The notes under the pieces are model-generated. The model saw only the letters and a program-made list of their open reading frames with translations. It searched no databases and had not been told where the DNA came from. Positions 22,536-36,300 of a stretch of 64,000 nt of DNA are shown here, piece after piece. The first letter of the stretch is position 1. Each line of letters starts with the position of its first letter. The translations under genes and the position numbers were made by a program. Source of the stretch: Ooceraea biroi (taxonomy: Eukaryota; Arthropoda; Insecta; Hymenoptera; Formicidae); NCBI RefSeq assembly GCF_003672135.1, contig NC_039517.1, positions 6,231,475 to 6,295,474 of the forward strand. Reading direction: 5' to 3'.

Positions 22536-23347
22536 CAAGGAAAGGTTTTTAGGTGTTACACTCGGATTTTAAAAATTTTTTGCATGCAGGTAGGGAGGTC
22601 CCCAAATAGAAGAAAAATTATAAAAGTAGCGGCCCAAATGCATATTTGCGCGCTATGTACGTAATTTTCGATGTTAGGTTAATTACTCAGAAATGCTATT
22701 TACAATCGAATTCTTTACATTTTTTATTTCACCTAATGCACAACGCTTTAAAAAGAAATCAAAACCAAAATTAAAACTGAAAGAATTAAAAACCTCCCTT
22801 GACCAGATCTTTTATGTCCTCGTTATGGATTCTGATCAAATCTATTTAAAGTCGCATACAATAAATCACGCAGAAAGAGCAAACTACGATTTGCGCAATG
22901 TACAATTATTCCAAATTGTGTGCATTGGCAGTTGCAGTAAAAAATTAAAAAAGTTACGATGCAAATACCATTTTTGAGCAATGGGCCTTTTATACGCACT
23001 GTGCTCGCGCGGCACGAGATTACATTAGACGCTCGTATTTTCTAAACACACACAAGTACATACACGCACACAGAAGCACATACGCGCACGCACACACATA
23101 CACACACACACACACACACAATTATTCAAAGCAATATAAATGTGCATTAGGTGAAATAAAAAATGTAAAGAATTCGATTGGAAATAGCATTTCTGAGTAA
23201 TTAACCTAACATCGAAAATTGCGCACGTAGCGCGCAAATATGCATTTAGGCCGCTACTTTTATTTTTTTTCTTCTATTTGGGGACCTCCCTACCTGCATG
23301 CAAAAAATTTTTTAAATCCGAGTGTAACACCTAAAAACCTTCCCTTG
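22536..23347. mobile_element. Foldback element with 207-bp arms, Harbinger-like
   Basis: The arms 22536-22742 and 23141-23347 are near-perfect inverted repeats starting CAAGG(A/G)AAGGTTTTTAGG. They are flanked by TAA on both sides, a 3-bp TWA duplication as made by PIF/Harbinger transposases. The about 400-bp centre has no transposase and includes a CA-rich microsatellite. Superfamily assignment rests only on the flanking triplet. Confidence 0.75.
23043..23120. repeat. CA-rich microsatellite
   Basis: An imperfect CA/CG-rich tract ends in an uninterrupted (CA)10 run at 23101-23120, inside the loop of the foldback element. Confidence 0.9.
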
Positions 23348-23349
23348 TA

Positions 23350-23891
23350 AGATGATGCCGACTTATTTGTATTTCTAGTTTAAATAAATCCTTGATTGGA
23401 GGAATCCGTGACGAGGTACGCAAGTAGAACACATTGCGTTCTTTCATCCCCATGCTGGGGATAGCAATATCACTTAATATATGGCGTCAATAGACAAGCT
23501 AGTGTGTCATTTTGCGTTGTTTGTTCGTATAATTCTTCTCATTATGCGTGTTTATGTTGGCGAACGACACAAATATTCCGCTGCTAAATATTCAGCGGTT
23601 TCGTGCGGTTGGGCATTAGGGTGTCATTGTCCGAGAGGATCACCTCGGAGGCCACGTGCTGCCTTGGAAACTCCATTGGTCGCCGCGATCAATAAAGCGC
23701 GCGTGAAAAGCATCGGGGAGGACCTTGAACGAGCGAGGTGGGCCTCACGCAGAATCACGATCTGCGGAAAGCAACGGGCGACGGACTATTTGGAGTATGA
23801 TTCGCGGGCGTATTTGTGCGAACTCGGGTTCCTCCGAGTGTGCTCATAAATATCAGGCTGACGTCATACGTCGTTTGGCGCGATGTCGACC
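23350..23891. other. No gene recognised
   Basis: A 122-codon plus-strand frame (23481-23849) has an ATG but no recognisable domain and is not called. Confidence 0.35.
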
Positions 23892-23895
23892 TTAA

Positions 23896-24597
23896 GGGGG
23901 GAGCCTGCTTCAGAACGCTGAAAATAAGGTATATTTTACGAATTGTTTTTGGAGAAACTATACAGCGGATCATTATAAAACTTTTATACATTTATTAGTG
24001 CATGTTTAAAGATAAAAAAAATTATTTTTTGATTTGAATATGTCGCTTGTAGAGGTCGTCCTGGAGAAATCTTAGTGCAGCCGCGTCGCCGGCATTGCAA
24101 ATTGGTGAGCATTCTCCTGCCTCCAAATTTCGTCTAAACTGAAAAATTGAAATATCTTCTCGTTATTTATGAATTCCCATCGTCGATGAACCAAAGAGAG
24201 AAGAAAAAAGTTGAAAAGTGTCAAAATGGTGGAGCTTAAAACACAAAAGTACGATTTTTAGGCAAAGTTTTTGAACTTTTTCATGCAAAAATAATTATTT
24301 AACTTAATGTTTTTATGAATATTAAAGGTTCATCGACGATGGGAATTCATAAATAACGAGAAAATATTTCAATTTTTCAGTTTGGATGAAATTTGGAGGC
24401 AGGAGAATGCTCACCAATTTACAATGCCTCCGGGACGACCTCTACAGGCGATATATTCAAATAAAAAAATAATTTTTTTATCCTTAAACATGTACTAATA
24501 AATGCATCAAAGTTTTATAATGATCCGCTGTATAGTTTCTCCAAAAAAATTCGTAAAATTGTACCTTATTTTCAACGTTCTAAAGCGGGCTCCCCCC
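23896..24597. mobile_element. TTAA-inserted 0.7-kb hairpin element, copy 1
   Basis: The ends are GGGGGGAGCCTGCTT and its near reverse complement, flanked by TTAA on both sides. Almost the entire element folds on itself: arms of roughly 270-300 bp enclose a loop of about 135 bp. There is no transposase. The TTAA duplications point to piggyBac- or Kolobok-type mobilisation. Three sister copies lie at 41037, 43727 and 47593. Confidence 0.9.
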
Positions 24598-24604
24598 TTA
24601 ACTC

Positions 24605-26305
24605 TCTTTCGCGCGCTAGATAGCTCTCTAACAGGCTCGCGTGGCACTCGAGCGTCGCGTTTAATTTCTTATTTCAAGCTCCTCGCGCAACGGAGTCTCA
24701 CTTGTTTGCTTAACGAAGTGAGAGTTTCGAAGTGCAAATTGACTTCCGCGAGGAAACATCGGCGATCCTCCTGCGGTTTACTCGCGTTCCTGTCCAGGTA
24801 AATTTAGCAAATTTTGAGTTTCGAATTAACGATTATTTTTGTTTTATTATAACTCTGTACGCGGAAGAATGCGTCCGTCACCTGAACACTCGCCGATGTA
24901 GAGGACTCCAGCGATCGACCCGTACGGCCCCTGCTTCATGCATGGAATGGTGCTTCGTGGCCTCCTACGCGTAGTTCACGACCTCCACCTAGACACGTGT
25001 CAGCCGAACAAATTGCTGAAACTAAAGTGCTCTCACGCAGCTCCATTTAGCGAATAGACGTTGCTTCACGCGATCATACTCGGTAATTCGATTTACTCCT
25101 GATGGCACACGGCTTTTTTTCCTGTCTGCTCATCAAGCCACTTAATGACATACTTATGTGATCAATGAACGCAACAACGTTTGTACATCGACGATGTGAA
25201 ACGCGAAGAAGAGGCACGCTCGTCCAGGCAATGATGTGATCCGTATCTGGAAACATAGCGTGTCTCGTTTATACAAATCGATATCGCGAAAAGAGTATTG
25301 AATCATTAAAAGAGAAGAATATTTCCGACGAAATCTCTTCTGGAAGCTTTCTTCTTCAAAGTCAATATTTGCGGTTTACATTAATTGGCAACGCTTGCTG
25401 CGCCGAGAGAGATGACGCACACGCACCTGTCCAGTTTTGCATAGTTCCTTGCATTTGGGGAATGCGTGACTGCATAATACATTGCAATCCGGAGCGGTGG
25501 CTAACGACGAAATGAGAAATGCGCATATAAATAAAAATAAAATTACGATCGTTTAGATGATGTCAGTAGCCTCGCTCCGAAAGGTCCGCATGTTAAAAAT
25601 AAAATGTTGATAAATATTATGTTCTTGGAGGCGACAAGCGTTAGTAAAGTGGCCTCTACCGAAAAAACAGGTTCGGTGTGATTCATGGTCAGGAATGGGT
25701 GGGAAGTGACGGAAATCTTCATGAAATTTACGACTCGGATCATCGCTTTTAAGACGCGAGCGTCCAAAACACGTTCTGCTCCACGTGCAAGGCTGCAGTT
25801 GGGCTTGGGTTTTGATAGTCAGAAACTTTGTTTTAAATTCTCTATTTCCTGTTCAATTCTTCGTTGCAAACGACTCTGCCAGGAAACAACTATTGACGAA
25901 AATATTAAACGAGTATTTGACCGACGAAATGACTTAATTAATTTGCTCACTGACGCGTACTTGGAGATGATATCTCAGTACGGAACGCACACAAGTGTGC
26001 CTGGATATCTCGCCAAGAACGAACGAGTTTCTCGGTGACTGGGCCAGATGCTCGTGATGATCCGTTGTCTTCCGATAGCTTGATCTTGGCCTGATACGTC
26101 TCGAGGTCGATGGGAGAGATGCGATCCTGTTAGACCACTATTTCGCAGACCCATGGTCACGTGATACTCTGAAGAAATAAGGATGACTACGTCACCGACA
26201 AAGAATGACTGGTCCATCGCATCTCTTCTCCGGTACCCTTGGAAATCGGTCAACGGTTTTATTGGAATTATAAAATCCGAGCGTGCACGATTAAAAAAGT
26301 ACCCG
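24605..26305. other. No gene recognised
   Basis: A 117-codon frame with an ATG at 25685 (ending NERVSR) overlaps a minus-strand frame and has no recognisable domain. Nothing else is assignable. Confidence 0.35.
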
Positions 26306-26310
26306 TTTAA

Positions 26311-27393
26311 CCCTTCGCGGTCACTCGGGGTCCAAAAGACCCCAACGAAAGTTTAAGGCTTATATCTTTCTGTTCTAAATTGAAAATTAACTTTTTACTG
26401 CCATTTACCGGTAGCTTCAAGTACTCTTTTTCCGTTCTAATACTAGGTATCGCCCGCAGCGCACTAGTATAGAAATAGCAATTATTCAAATAACATTTCC
26501 CGCGTGCTGGGGTCTTCCGGACCTCCTGTGTGACCAACTTGTAATTTGGTATCAAAAATTTGGAAAATTTTGTTTTTGTGATTTTCGCACATATTATCTG
26601 TGGAGAAACGTAAGTGCAAGTTTAAAGACCGAGTAATTTTTTTCTACAAAGGTTATAAGCATTTATTTACACTTATAGATGGCGTATGATTTACGGAGTC
26701 GTGAGTTTCAAAATTCGTTGTTGAATGACATTGAAAATACAAATAATTATTAATACTTGTAATAATAATAATGTTTTATGTTATATAAATACCCAGATAG
26801 CAGAGAGAGTTCAAAAAGAATTCACTTGTATGTCACCAATTCTGAGTTCATTTTCAGATGCAAAAAGAATTCAAAAGAATTCTAAGAACTCTTTTTGCAT
26901 CTGAAAATGAACTCAGAATTGGTGACATGACAAATGAATTCTTTTTGATCTCTCTCTGCTATCTGGGTACACTTATTTTTCCATAATTGTAGATTTCATT
27001 TATCTCGAAAATGATCCACTTTAAGTCTGAAAATAAATACCTTTTTTGAAACGTGCATTATAACACTATTTTTTAAATTAAAGTATTACATCTCCACAAT
27101 ATGACCCTAAATTTCTATCGCAAAATAATAAAAATTTAAAAAGTTATAATTTTTTAAGTGAAAAACTCGGTTTTTCACGATTTCTAAATTCGTGAATTTT
27201 TTTAGTTATGTCACAATTAAAATTTGCATAAAAAGTCTATTTCTCCTTGTTATACAAGCTTTCAAATTTATTATGTAATTTTGTAATTCAAATTGAATGA
27301 ATAGTGTAAACACGGCAACCATTTAAAGTTGGTGGGGTCTATTGGACCCCATGTGACCATTACGTGATTTTCTAGAAGTGTGACCACGAAGGG
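26311..27393. mobile_element. piggyBac-like MITE, 1.08 kb
   Basis: It starts CCCTTCG and ends CGAAGGG, and is flanked by TTAA at 26307-26310 and 27394-27397, matching the piggyBac terminal CCC rule. Subterminal GGGGTCCAAAAGACCCC at the left and TTGGACCCC at the right form smaller palindromes. No transposase is present. A second hairpin element is inserted within it (26792-26967). Confidence 0.75.
26792..26967. mobile_element. 176-bp hairpin MITE with CCCAG ends, nested
   Basis: CCCAGATAGCAGAGAGAG is mirrored at the right end, and the two halves are close to perfect inverted repeats around AGAATTCAAAAGAATTCT. Flanking TA is present on both sides. It lies inside the piggyBac-like MITE and is therefore younger than that insertion. 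Confidence 0.8.
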
Positions 27394-27399
27394 TTAATT

Positions 27400-30300
27400 A
27401 ATTAACCGGTATCAAGGTTCACGTTCGCGACATCCGGAAAGCAGAACTATGCTCCGCAACTCGAGACGTCGCTCGGTTTGTGCCTTTGTGCATTCTTATC
27501 AAGATTACGCAGAGAATTATTGAATGTCACCGATCATCTCTTTATTATCCGTTCATTACCTATGATGATTTATCTGCTCTTTCGAGAGACAGAGCCGGCA
27601 GACAGAGCTGCGATGGTTCGGCCTGGTTTATGCCACGTTTCAATAACAGCCGATAACATCGACATTATAAGCGATAAGAGCGCGATCGAAGTTCGTCAAT
27701 GCTGCACGCACGGACGCATGTTGTTTGCGCTCCGTGTATCGTTTATCTAACACACACCCTTCGCGAGATGTTCTCGCAGGGAACACAGCCCTCGAGACGT
27801 GTTTTATCTGAAGGTACAACCTCAAGCCTGATTCACTCTCGTTCTGATGTCGAGCATTTCCGAAATACATGATAATTCACTCTCGACTCGGTAACAATAG
27901 CGCGTTTGACCCAGTTATCCGGTACCAGGTTGACCTAGTTTCCTCCCGATGGTCCTGGCATAATAATACCGGATCCCCGTGCGCAAATTGGTGGATTAAA
28001 AATATTTCTCGCTTAGCTATAACTCCCGCTCGCTGGCCGTGGCAACAGAAAAGTTGTGATTAATCGATGGTCCATGAATCTCGATGATGGTTTCTCGTGA
28101 ATCCTCCTCGACGTGGAACTAACTTTGGCGAGGGATCAAATGTAACCGCCGACAATGAGAAGAAGATTCACAACTGAGAACGATTATTAGATAAGATTTT
28201 AAAAAAACTAAGATGAAAAATCGAATAAAATCAAGAGATTAGAGGAATAAGTAAATAAAGAAATAATTTCCAGATATCCTCAATACTTTTCGATAAGATC
28301 AATCTTTCTGACGGTAACAAAATAAAATTTAGCTCTTGAATACGAGCTTGAAAAGATATTATAAATTAATAATAATAGTCGCCTGATAAGAATTTATATC
28401 GGAGCGTAATCTCGAAAAATAATTTATTAATAGCCACGTGTTTGCATTGTAACGCGGGTTCTATATTGGCGTTGAGAATCACAGGCTTAAATTATTTTTC
28501 TAGTAATGCTCTTTTACTCGAATGAGGAATTAATGATTTAACGTCTGTCTCGGCGTTATCATACACGACGCTTTTCTCTGCGTTGATACTTACTGATAAG
28601 ATTCTCTTCATTAAAATCCGCGACACAATTACTTATAATAAAGAGAAAAAAATATACATTGATATGAGCGCTAACGATGGAGACGAAAAAAGTAACTTTA
28701 TCCCGCACTCACGAAACAAGGCAACTATGGTTACATTGATAAAGCGCATTGCATGAGAAACAGCTTGGATCACGGAAATTAAATAAGAATACTTATCAAA
28801 AGTTTCTGTGATTTATTTATTATCAGTATCAACGATTACAACATGTTGATCAATTTAGGCCAATGCAAAGCGAGTCTATTTTGCCGATAACGCTTTCAAA
28901 CGGCTCAACAAAGAGCTCGACAGGCTTTACTTATCGTACTTATCGACAAGCGTTACTCTGTAAAAAGATATCAATTTATAATAATCTCACCTTTTTACGA
29001 ACAACCAATTATTATGCAATAATAATCAATGAAATTTTTTCGAAGGTCGATTCAGCTCCGCGAAGTATTCTTCTCTCGAGAAAGAACCATACAGTTAAGC
29101 GTCACGTAACAGTCATATACGTGCATATCGAATCACAGCACACAAAGTTAGCATTGTACGCCAAGACAAGGACGAGCACTCACCACTCGATGTTACCGCG
29201 AGAGACGTGGCGCGAATTTTGCTCAATCTTCGCACTGGCTATGAACCTGAGCGTCGATCGGAAAAGTACTCGTCATAGATGACTAATTCAATGTTGAAGT
29301 GGATCAGACACGCATGCTGACGATGGTGCGATTCAGTCAGCGGAAAATTTATCTTTCAAGGGGCACGCGTGGGCCTATCGACAACTGTGTTTTTGATTGA
29401 AGCAACGATGTTTGCAAACAGCCAATTATCAGACAGGTCCGAAATTAAACGGCTCGATCATCGCTATAAGTAGCCTCGGCTCGTTATCGGGTCTAAAAAG
29501 ATCCCGGGATCGACTTCGCTCGATCTACGCGCCTCGTCGATATGCCTGTCGTGATTTATATTATGAATTCAAATCGGATCCTGCGTTCGCTTCTACGTGC
29601 GGCACATATGTCATCGAAGTTGAACTTTGTCAGGCAGTATTTCCAACATTTGTTACTCGCCATGCTGATATTACGCAAATTGTATGTTAATGTTTTCGAG
29701 ATGACGCCGATAATGCGCCAAGTTGAGTCATTCTATAGACCAATTTGAAAACAAATAAAACGTTTCTGATGTCGTGTGTCTCGATAGCGAGTATCTTAAT
29801 GGACCTTTGCAAATAAAAACTTGATAAGACGGACATTAGAACAGATTAGCTAGAAACAAAGAAATCAGGAAAAAAGTAAATTGTTGTTTCGTTGATGCAA
29901 CAAGAGCCGCTGGGATCCAAATTGCTATTATCGTTAGCAATTCTCGAGCTATTCTGCTAACAACAAGTAGCTCGATTTTCTTTGAAGATACTCGAGCACC
30001 TTCAATAACGTGAAACCAGCGTTAATCCGGTAAATTGTCGCAAGTCTTCAAACAGATACACCATAATTTCCTCCATCGCACCGTGAAAGATTCTCAATCG
30101 AGAAACGAGAGATAACAATAAATCTTGTTTGCACTGAACTTCCGCTGCATCGTCTCAGGTTCCGCGACAACGGATGTCCGATAGCAAATATCTAGAAATA
30201 GCCGTGACGCTGACATTGAAAACTGTATTGTGCCCGAGTGAAAAGCTTCGTGCACTCTTGCACTTTTTATCGAGGCAAATATTTGACGCTGGGGATCGCA

Positions 30301-33300
30301 AACAGAACGTGCAGAAATTTGCAATGATTAACTCCTTGAAACTCCTCCTCGTTTCTACATTTACGACGAAAGCGATAAAAAATTCTATTTTAATAGTATT
30401 TACGGACGAAGCCACGGGATGTTGCAATTGACAATAAAATAATTCAACAAGCTGTCTTTTTTTTCTCGACACTGAGAAGTGTATAGGCGTGTCTCTCCTG
30501 GTTCCACGGTTCTCTCTTGAAACGCGTCAATCGCCCCAGTTCCTTTGTTCCTTATTGTCCCAGTTGCGCGCAAAAAAAGAGACCGACCGCGTCACGAAGA
30601 ATGAAGGATTATTGGCTGGTCGCTCGCGTTTAGCCGTAAACGCGCATTCGAGAGGTTCAAACACGCGACCGAGAACGGGATACGCTTTGTCGCGTCTACT
30701 CTCGTATGTAGGTGACAGACGCGATCCGCGAAGCGAGGTCCGTTAACGGGACGTCCCCGAGAAATGTCGACGTGCACCGAGATCCCGGAGCCGCGAATTC
30801 TCGGTCTCGAATGTGTCCCGGCTTCCTCTTAAGGAGTCTCACGACTCTGCGTCGCGTCTCCGCGCAAACGGGAGTCGTGTTTATTGCCTCGCTTGCACCC
30901 GGCCGAGGTCGCATGGCCACCAGTATTTTGTAGCAATTAAACCGTACATTTTTCGGGGACCCCGAAGCGGAAAGGAAGACGATATCGCGTAAGCCTGCTC
31001 ACGGTCGATATTGTCCGCTGTCACTGTGCGCTCGAAGATTTTATGAGCTTCATTACGAGAGGCCGCGACGGATGCAAATCTGATTGCTTATCTTGTCGTC
31101 TTAATTATCTCCGCTACGATATTACGGCGTTGCGATTATCGTTCATTTTACTGCTCTGCTGCACGCGACCTTTGAGGCGTGATGGTTCTTTAAATCTTCG
31201 TGACCATGGAGCATTGAAAAAAAATAAGAAAAAAAGGAAAGAAGATACAGATGACTCAAATGCGTGATTTTCTACGGTTACCGTACGTCACCACGCGATC
31301 GTCATAATAATCGTTTCGAATTGTTTTGTAACGCACGCAGCGAATTTATTACACAGTCCTTTTCTGGATATACGATATCGTCAACAATATAGAACGTTTA
31401 TCAGTACGTGCATTAGTCAGCCGCGCGCGTGTTGGATAATTTGATACATATATAACGGTGGTATTGTGTGATCGTGTAGAGAACACACGCACGAAATATT
31501 TTGCCGATGAAATATTTTTAACTTTCGTCGTCTCGTGTTTGCAAGTTCGTTAGACGCGCGACGTCGAACTAACAATTAGGCAGTTATTAAACGAGATAAC
31601 GAGTAGTTTCAGCTCGACCACATTTATAAAGCTAGTTGTTGCAAACGTCTGGAATAACGGTTTAAAAAAGCATCATCGAAATGCATCGTTAACACATCAT
31701 CTATTCTTGTTTTTGTCACCAACTATTTACATTTTTATCTCAATTATTTACATTTTAATCCACTTGTGCTTTTTCTGAAACACAAAGTTTTCTTGTATTT
31801 TCCTGGCAAAAGGAAGTGGCCCGTAAATCGCGATGCATTTCTGCAGAACACTCTAGTGCGCGATAGGAAATGCGTAATTGTGCGTGACACGTAACATCGC
31901 GCGTAAATTCAGGATCATTACGTCGCTTCATCAGTTTTAGCTTCGTTTTATCGCCGGTGATAAAACGTATCGATAGAGAGCAGGGCGTCGCAAAGGCGAG
32001 AAGAAAAGCGAAAGCTGCAGCTTTACGGCTGCCAGGATATCGCGCGCTCGGCGAAAAGCGTTGACGCGCGGCAAATTTTCCGCAGTCGGAAAAATCCACT
32101 GCACGCCGCACGCTATCCTCCCCCTCCTCTACACGCGGCGCGGCGCAATACTAGCGCAGCGCGTAGCTTGCGCGATGATAATAGATCGGCGCAAGAGTTG
32201 CGCCGCGCCGACGATGGTCGATGCTGGTCGAACACAACCGAGCGTTCACCCGCGTCTACGCTCCGTGCCCGCGTCGCGACGCGGCTCGAACGGTCCGCTC
32301 GGCGCGTTACGTAACGCTCTTTGCGCACCACGTAAGCGGCGGGCGGTTGCAGGCGGAAATGAACCGCGGCTATCTATCCTACATTCCGCGCCCGTGTCCC
32401 GAGGGGAAGCGACGCGCGTTATCCGCTTGCACGCGCCCGACACCCCCGACAACGGCTCGAAACGAAATACGGGCGATTTGGGGTGAAAAAATTGAGAAAA
32501 AGAACTTCAGAGAGAAGCTGCACGGTGCAATCGAAAGAAAGTACTGGTCGGAATTAACGTCACTTGACGCGACGTTGGTCGGATCCAATTGTCGCCGTTT
32601 AATCGATTCAATCGCCGTAGATTGGGGAGAACCACCGGTTATTGAAAAGCGGTGCAGCCGCAATGGATGCAATCTACGTGAGATTGATCGAGACGTATTA
32701 CAGGCTTCTCTCTGGGTCGTTTAAAAATATTTATTCGAAAGTGCAATTGGCAATTGGCTGCTGTTAAAACGTTTCGACCCGATCTTTCGTTGCAACAATA
32801 GATCGATAGATCTTTGCGCCTTGTGCGAGACACATCTGGGGCCAGCTTTAAAGTCTCTCGCTCGCGACACATTCTTTTTATTTTAAGATGCGGTTCTTTT
32901 TTTATCCGGGATGATTCAGCGCTCGAGCAAATCAAACATATGATCGATTCATGATCGATGCTTGTTGTCGCTTTGAGATGTCGAAGGTTTCACGAAAGAC
33001 GCGGGCATACGTCAGGACGTGCGAGGTGCCAATTTTTGTTTCCCACATTCTGTTGTGGGCGAAGGATACACAAAATGGCAGGCCACCGTGGAAACGCGTT
33101 ATTAGAGAGGCGTGTCGTTTATAAATAGACACCGCGGAGATGAGAAAGAATATATGCTGGTGGCCACTGTACGAACTCTCGAAATAAAACGTACGCCCGT
33201 GACACTCGGCAGGATTATTATTTGCTGCTCACTTTCAGCCTCTCTTTGACTGCCTCGCGCGATGTTTTCGAGACCCAGAAAGTCCGCGAATCGATGCAGT

Positions 33301-36300
33301 CGCACAAAGGAAACGCATCGCTTTTAATCTTTAAATGCTGTTTTCTTGAACAATATTACGTTTTAACTGACTTTTATTATGTTTGCCAAAGAATATAAAT
33401 CTCCCGACATGTTTTTACAGTGCTCTACGCATGTATGATTCAATGAAATCTGATTTTACGTACATCGGTGTAAAGTACTCTCGCATTTTTACAAAAGAAA
33501 ATATCAATAATGTGAAGAATATTTCCTACGAAAAATGCAATGTAACGTATTGCGTCTAAATTTTATCGAGTCTTAGATTTTATCGCGACTTGAATGCGCT
33601 TTCCACGTTGTTTCGGCATACTTTGCTTAAAGCATCAAACATGCACGAAGAAAATGCAAGCATGCGAGCACGATCGACAATGCCAGGCGTCGGCACGCTG
33701 TGGCGTGCCGTGAATTCTTCTTTCTTCCTCGATGACCTCGTCTTGAAAAATTCACGCGGCGATGTACATCCGCGTCGTCACATCCCAACCGTAACTCGCT
33801 TTTATGAGAGCCTGGAGAGGACGGCGCGGGGTGTAATAAGGCGACGACGAGTCTCAAGGTCGCGGTATCGATCTGTCAACCCCCGCTGCCGCCACCTATT
33901 TCTTGATTCTCGCGATCTGCTCTCTCTCTGCTCCGGCCAGCATCTCGAGTTTCCGCGATACAGCTGGAGAGCGACGCGAAAATGCTCGAAACATTATGAC
34001 GCGATAAAAAAATGGTTTATGGGGAATGATTAAAGACTAGTGCTCGTAAAACGTGCCAGGTTTCCAAAATGAAATCCTAAACAAACATTTTTTTCAAGTT
34101 TTCTAAAAAACACAAAATAAAAGAGAAAATAGGCTTTACAGCCACTTACTTTCTTAATTAACTTATTTCATAGACTCGACGGGAGAATGATCGCGTTCTG
34201 GGAGACTTTTACCTCGCGCTCGGTATATCTGGGAACAGAGTTCGCGAACGAACGGGTCGAGAAAAGTATGTCTGAAAAGCGTCGTTCTCCCGCGGCTCCC
34301 GTAGGTGCTCGCGTTTAAGACAATTAAGGCTGTACGGTCGCGCGTTCGTTATGCAAGACTTTCTATTTAGGTCCCATTTGGTTTCTCGTGAAAGCCAGGC
34401 GGGGTAATACCTAAGATGAACTCTAGCGCGATATCGAGCGTCAGCCGTATCGCGCAGACACAACGCGCGTTGTATAATACAATTCCGCACGTTACACCGG
34501 CATGATGAATAACGCGACGTCTGCCGCGGGCGGACGCTATCGCGCTTAACGGTCAATAATTATCGGCAGATAATTCTGTCCGACGAGCGATTGCACTTCA
34601 TCTATCTCTGTCTATTGTATCCCCCAGTTGTAATTATGTTTCTCTTCAGACCGCCGCATTATCGCGAGCACTCGAAGATACGAGTCCGCGCGTCAAAGAC
34701 GAGACGGTAACGCCATTAATAAATTGCGAGGCCTGATAATTGTTCAGCGAGCCTGACGGTTTCATTTCCCAAGTTAGACCCACGAATCAATCGGCGGTAT
34801 TAGTCGAGGCAGCCCGCGACCGACCTGAGATTCACGGCACTTCGATCCGGTGAAAGCGCTTGGATCGACGTCGCGCATGATCAGCCGTGGTCGCGCGTAT
34901 CCGTGATTTCTTCTGGTCGATTTCCTTCCGCGCAAACGATCAGAAGCTGACGGAAAACTGGGTGAAGCTATATCGAGTCGAGGCGTGGCTCTCTCGGCGG
35001 ACTCGATAAAATATTCGCTCTCTGTACGTCCACTCTCTCAGCATCCGTGCGCGCGCGCGCGTCTAACTATTTTTAAAAGTATTTTTTTACGTTCAAAACA
35101 CACGAGAGGGGTGGAGAGGCGAAACTCGCGCTGTTCCTATTTTTCTCCGAGACGCGCAATTTTACCTCGTTTACTAGATAAGGTAAACCAATATCTGATT
35201 CCGATACGAGAAACTTTTGTAAAAATCTTTTCCGCTCGCGCATTTTCCTGTGTCTGTTATTTCAAACTGATATAACGCGAGAATAGTTTGCCATTGATAG
35301 TATTTATTTATTTTGCGCGATCATGCAATGATATTGAAAAATTTTGTCTCTGTGTAGAAGCAGAGGCAGTGACTTCTACGCGAATTTACTATCGCAGTTG
35401 AAAGGTCGCGGGTCAATGGGGGAACCAATCGACTCTTTCCTGCGCTGTGCACTTTGTCTCTTCGCAGCTTCAACGAAGTTAGCCCCTGATTTATGTGTTT
35501 ACGGTAGTTAGCACGACGGTGCTCTCACTTTCTGCGTGGTGTAGCGCGTCGCAATTCCAGCACGATCTGTATTATATGGCCGACACGTGCGCAAGAGAGG
35601 GAAGGTAAGAGGCGCGCGGCCGAGAGATATCGGCGAGCACCGGAAGAAGCGGCGACTCCATTCGCACTCGAGCGTGCACGAAGCTATCGCGCCGTAGGAA
35701 AATGTCTTGAATAATTAGAAAGTGCACGTGCGCTCTTCGCCTTCGTCCCTCTGTAAATATAACTCGCGTGGCGCGCGTGGCGAGATTGCTTCAAAGCACG
35801 CTGGGGCGTAATGAGGGGATTAATCTCGAACGAGAGGGTAATCTCGAGGTGGCGCGCGACGGGAAGACGAAGAGGAAGAAGTTAAGGAGATTGAATTGGC
35901 ATCCGCGTAAACTCTGACGCGCGTGGCTTGCTCGCGCAAGTTCTTGCGGCCGGCTTCGCCTCGCGATGCGCGAACCGAGACACGGCCGTGGAGGAGACAC
36001 AACAAAGACCGGCAGCAATGGACGCGGGCTTTCCGCACCTTGTCCTAATTACGCCTTCTATTTCCGTCTTTCCGACCGCGCGACGACCAGCTGCCTCTCG
36101 CACGTCATTCTCGAAATACGCGTTCGTCCGTTCGCGATGCTTACTCATTTCGCAAAAGTGGATACTGACCGGCAGAGACAACGGACCGTCGCGCGGACTT
36201 CATTTTCGCTTCGCGAATGCTCGACCAGAAAAAGAGAGATGGAAAGAGAGACCGAATCTCGACGTTAACGGTAACACCCGCGAAAAAGAGTCGACGGACA

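Noticed and set aside
23481..23849. 122-codon frame with an ATG
   Set aside because: No recognisable domain, no splice or promoter support, flanked on both sides by transposons.
32221..32724. 167-codon plus-strand frame
   Set aside because: It lies in a CpG-rich patch where both strands have long frames; no recognisable motif.
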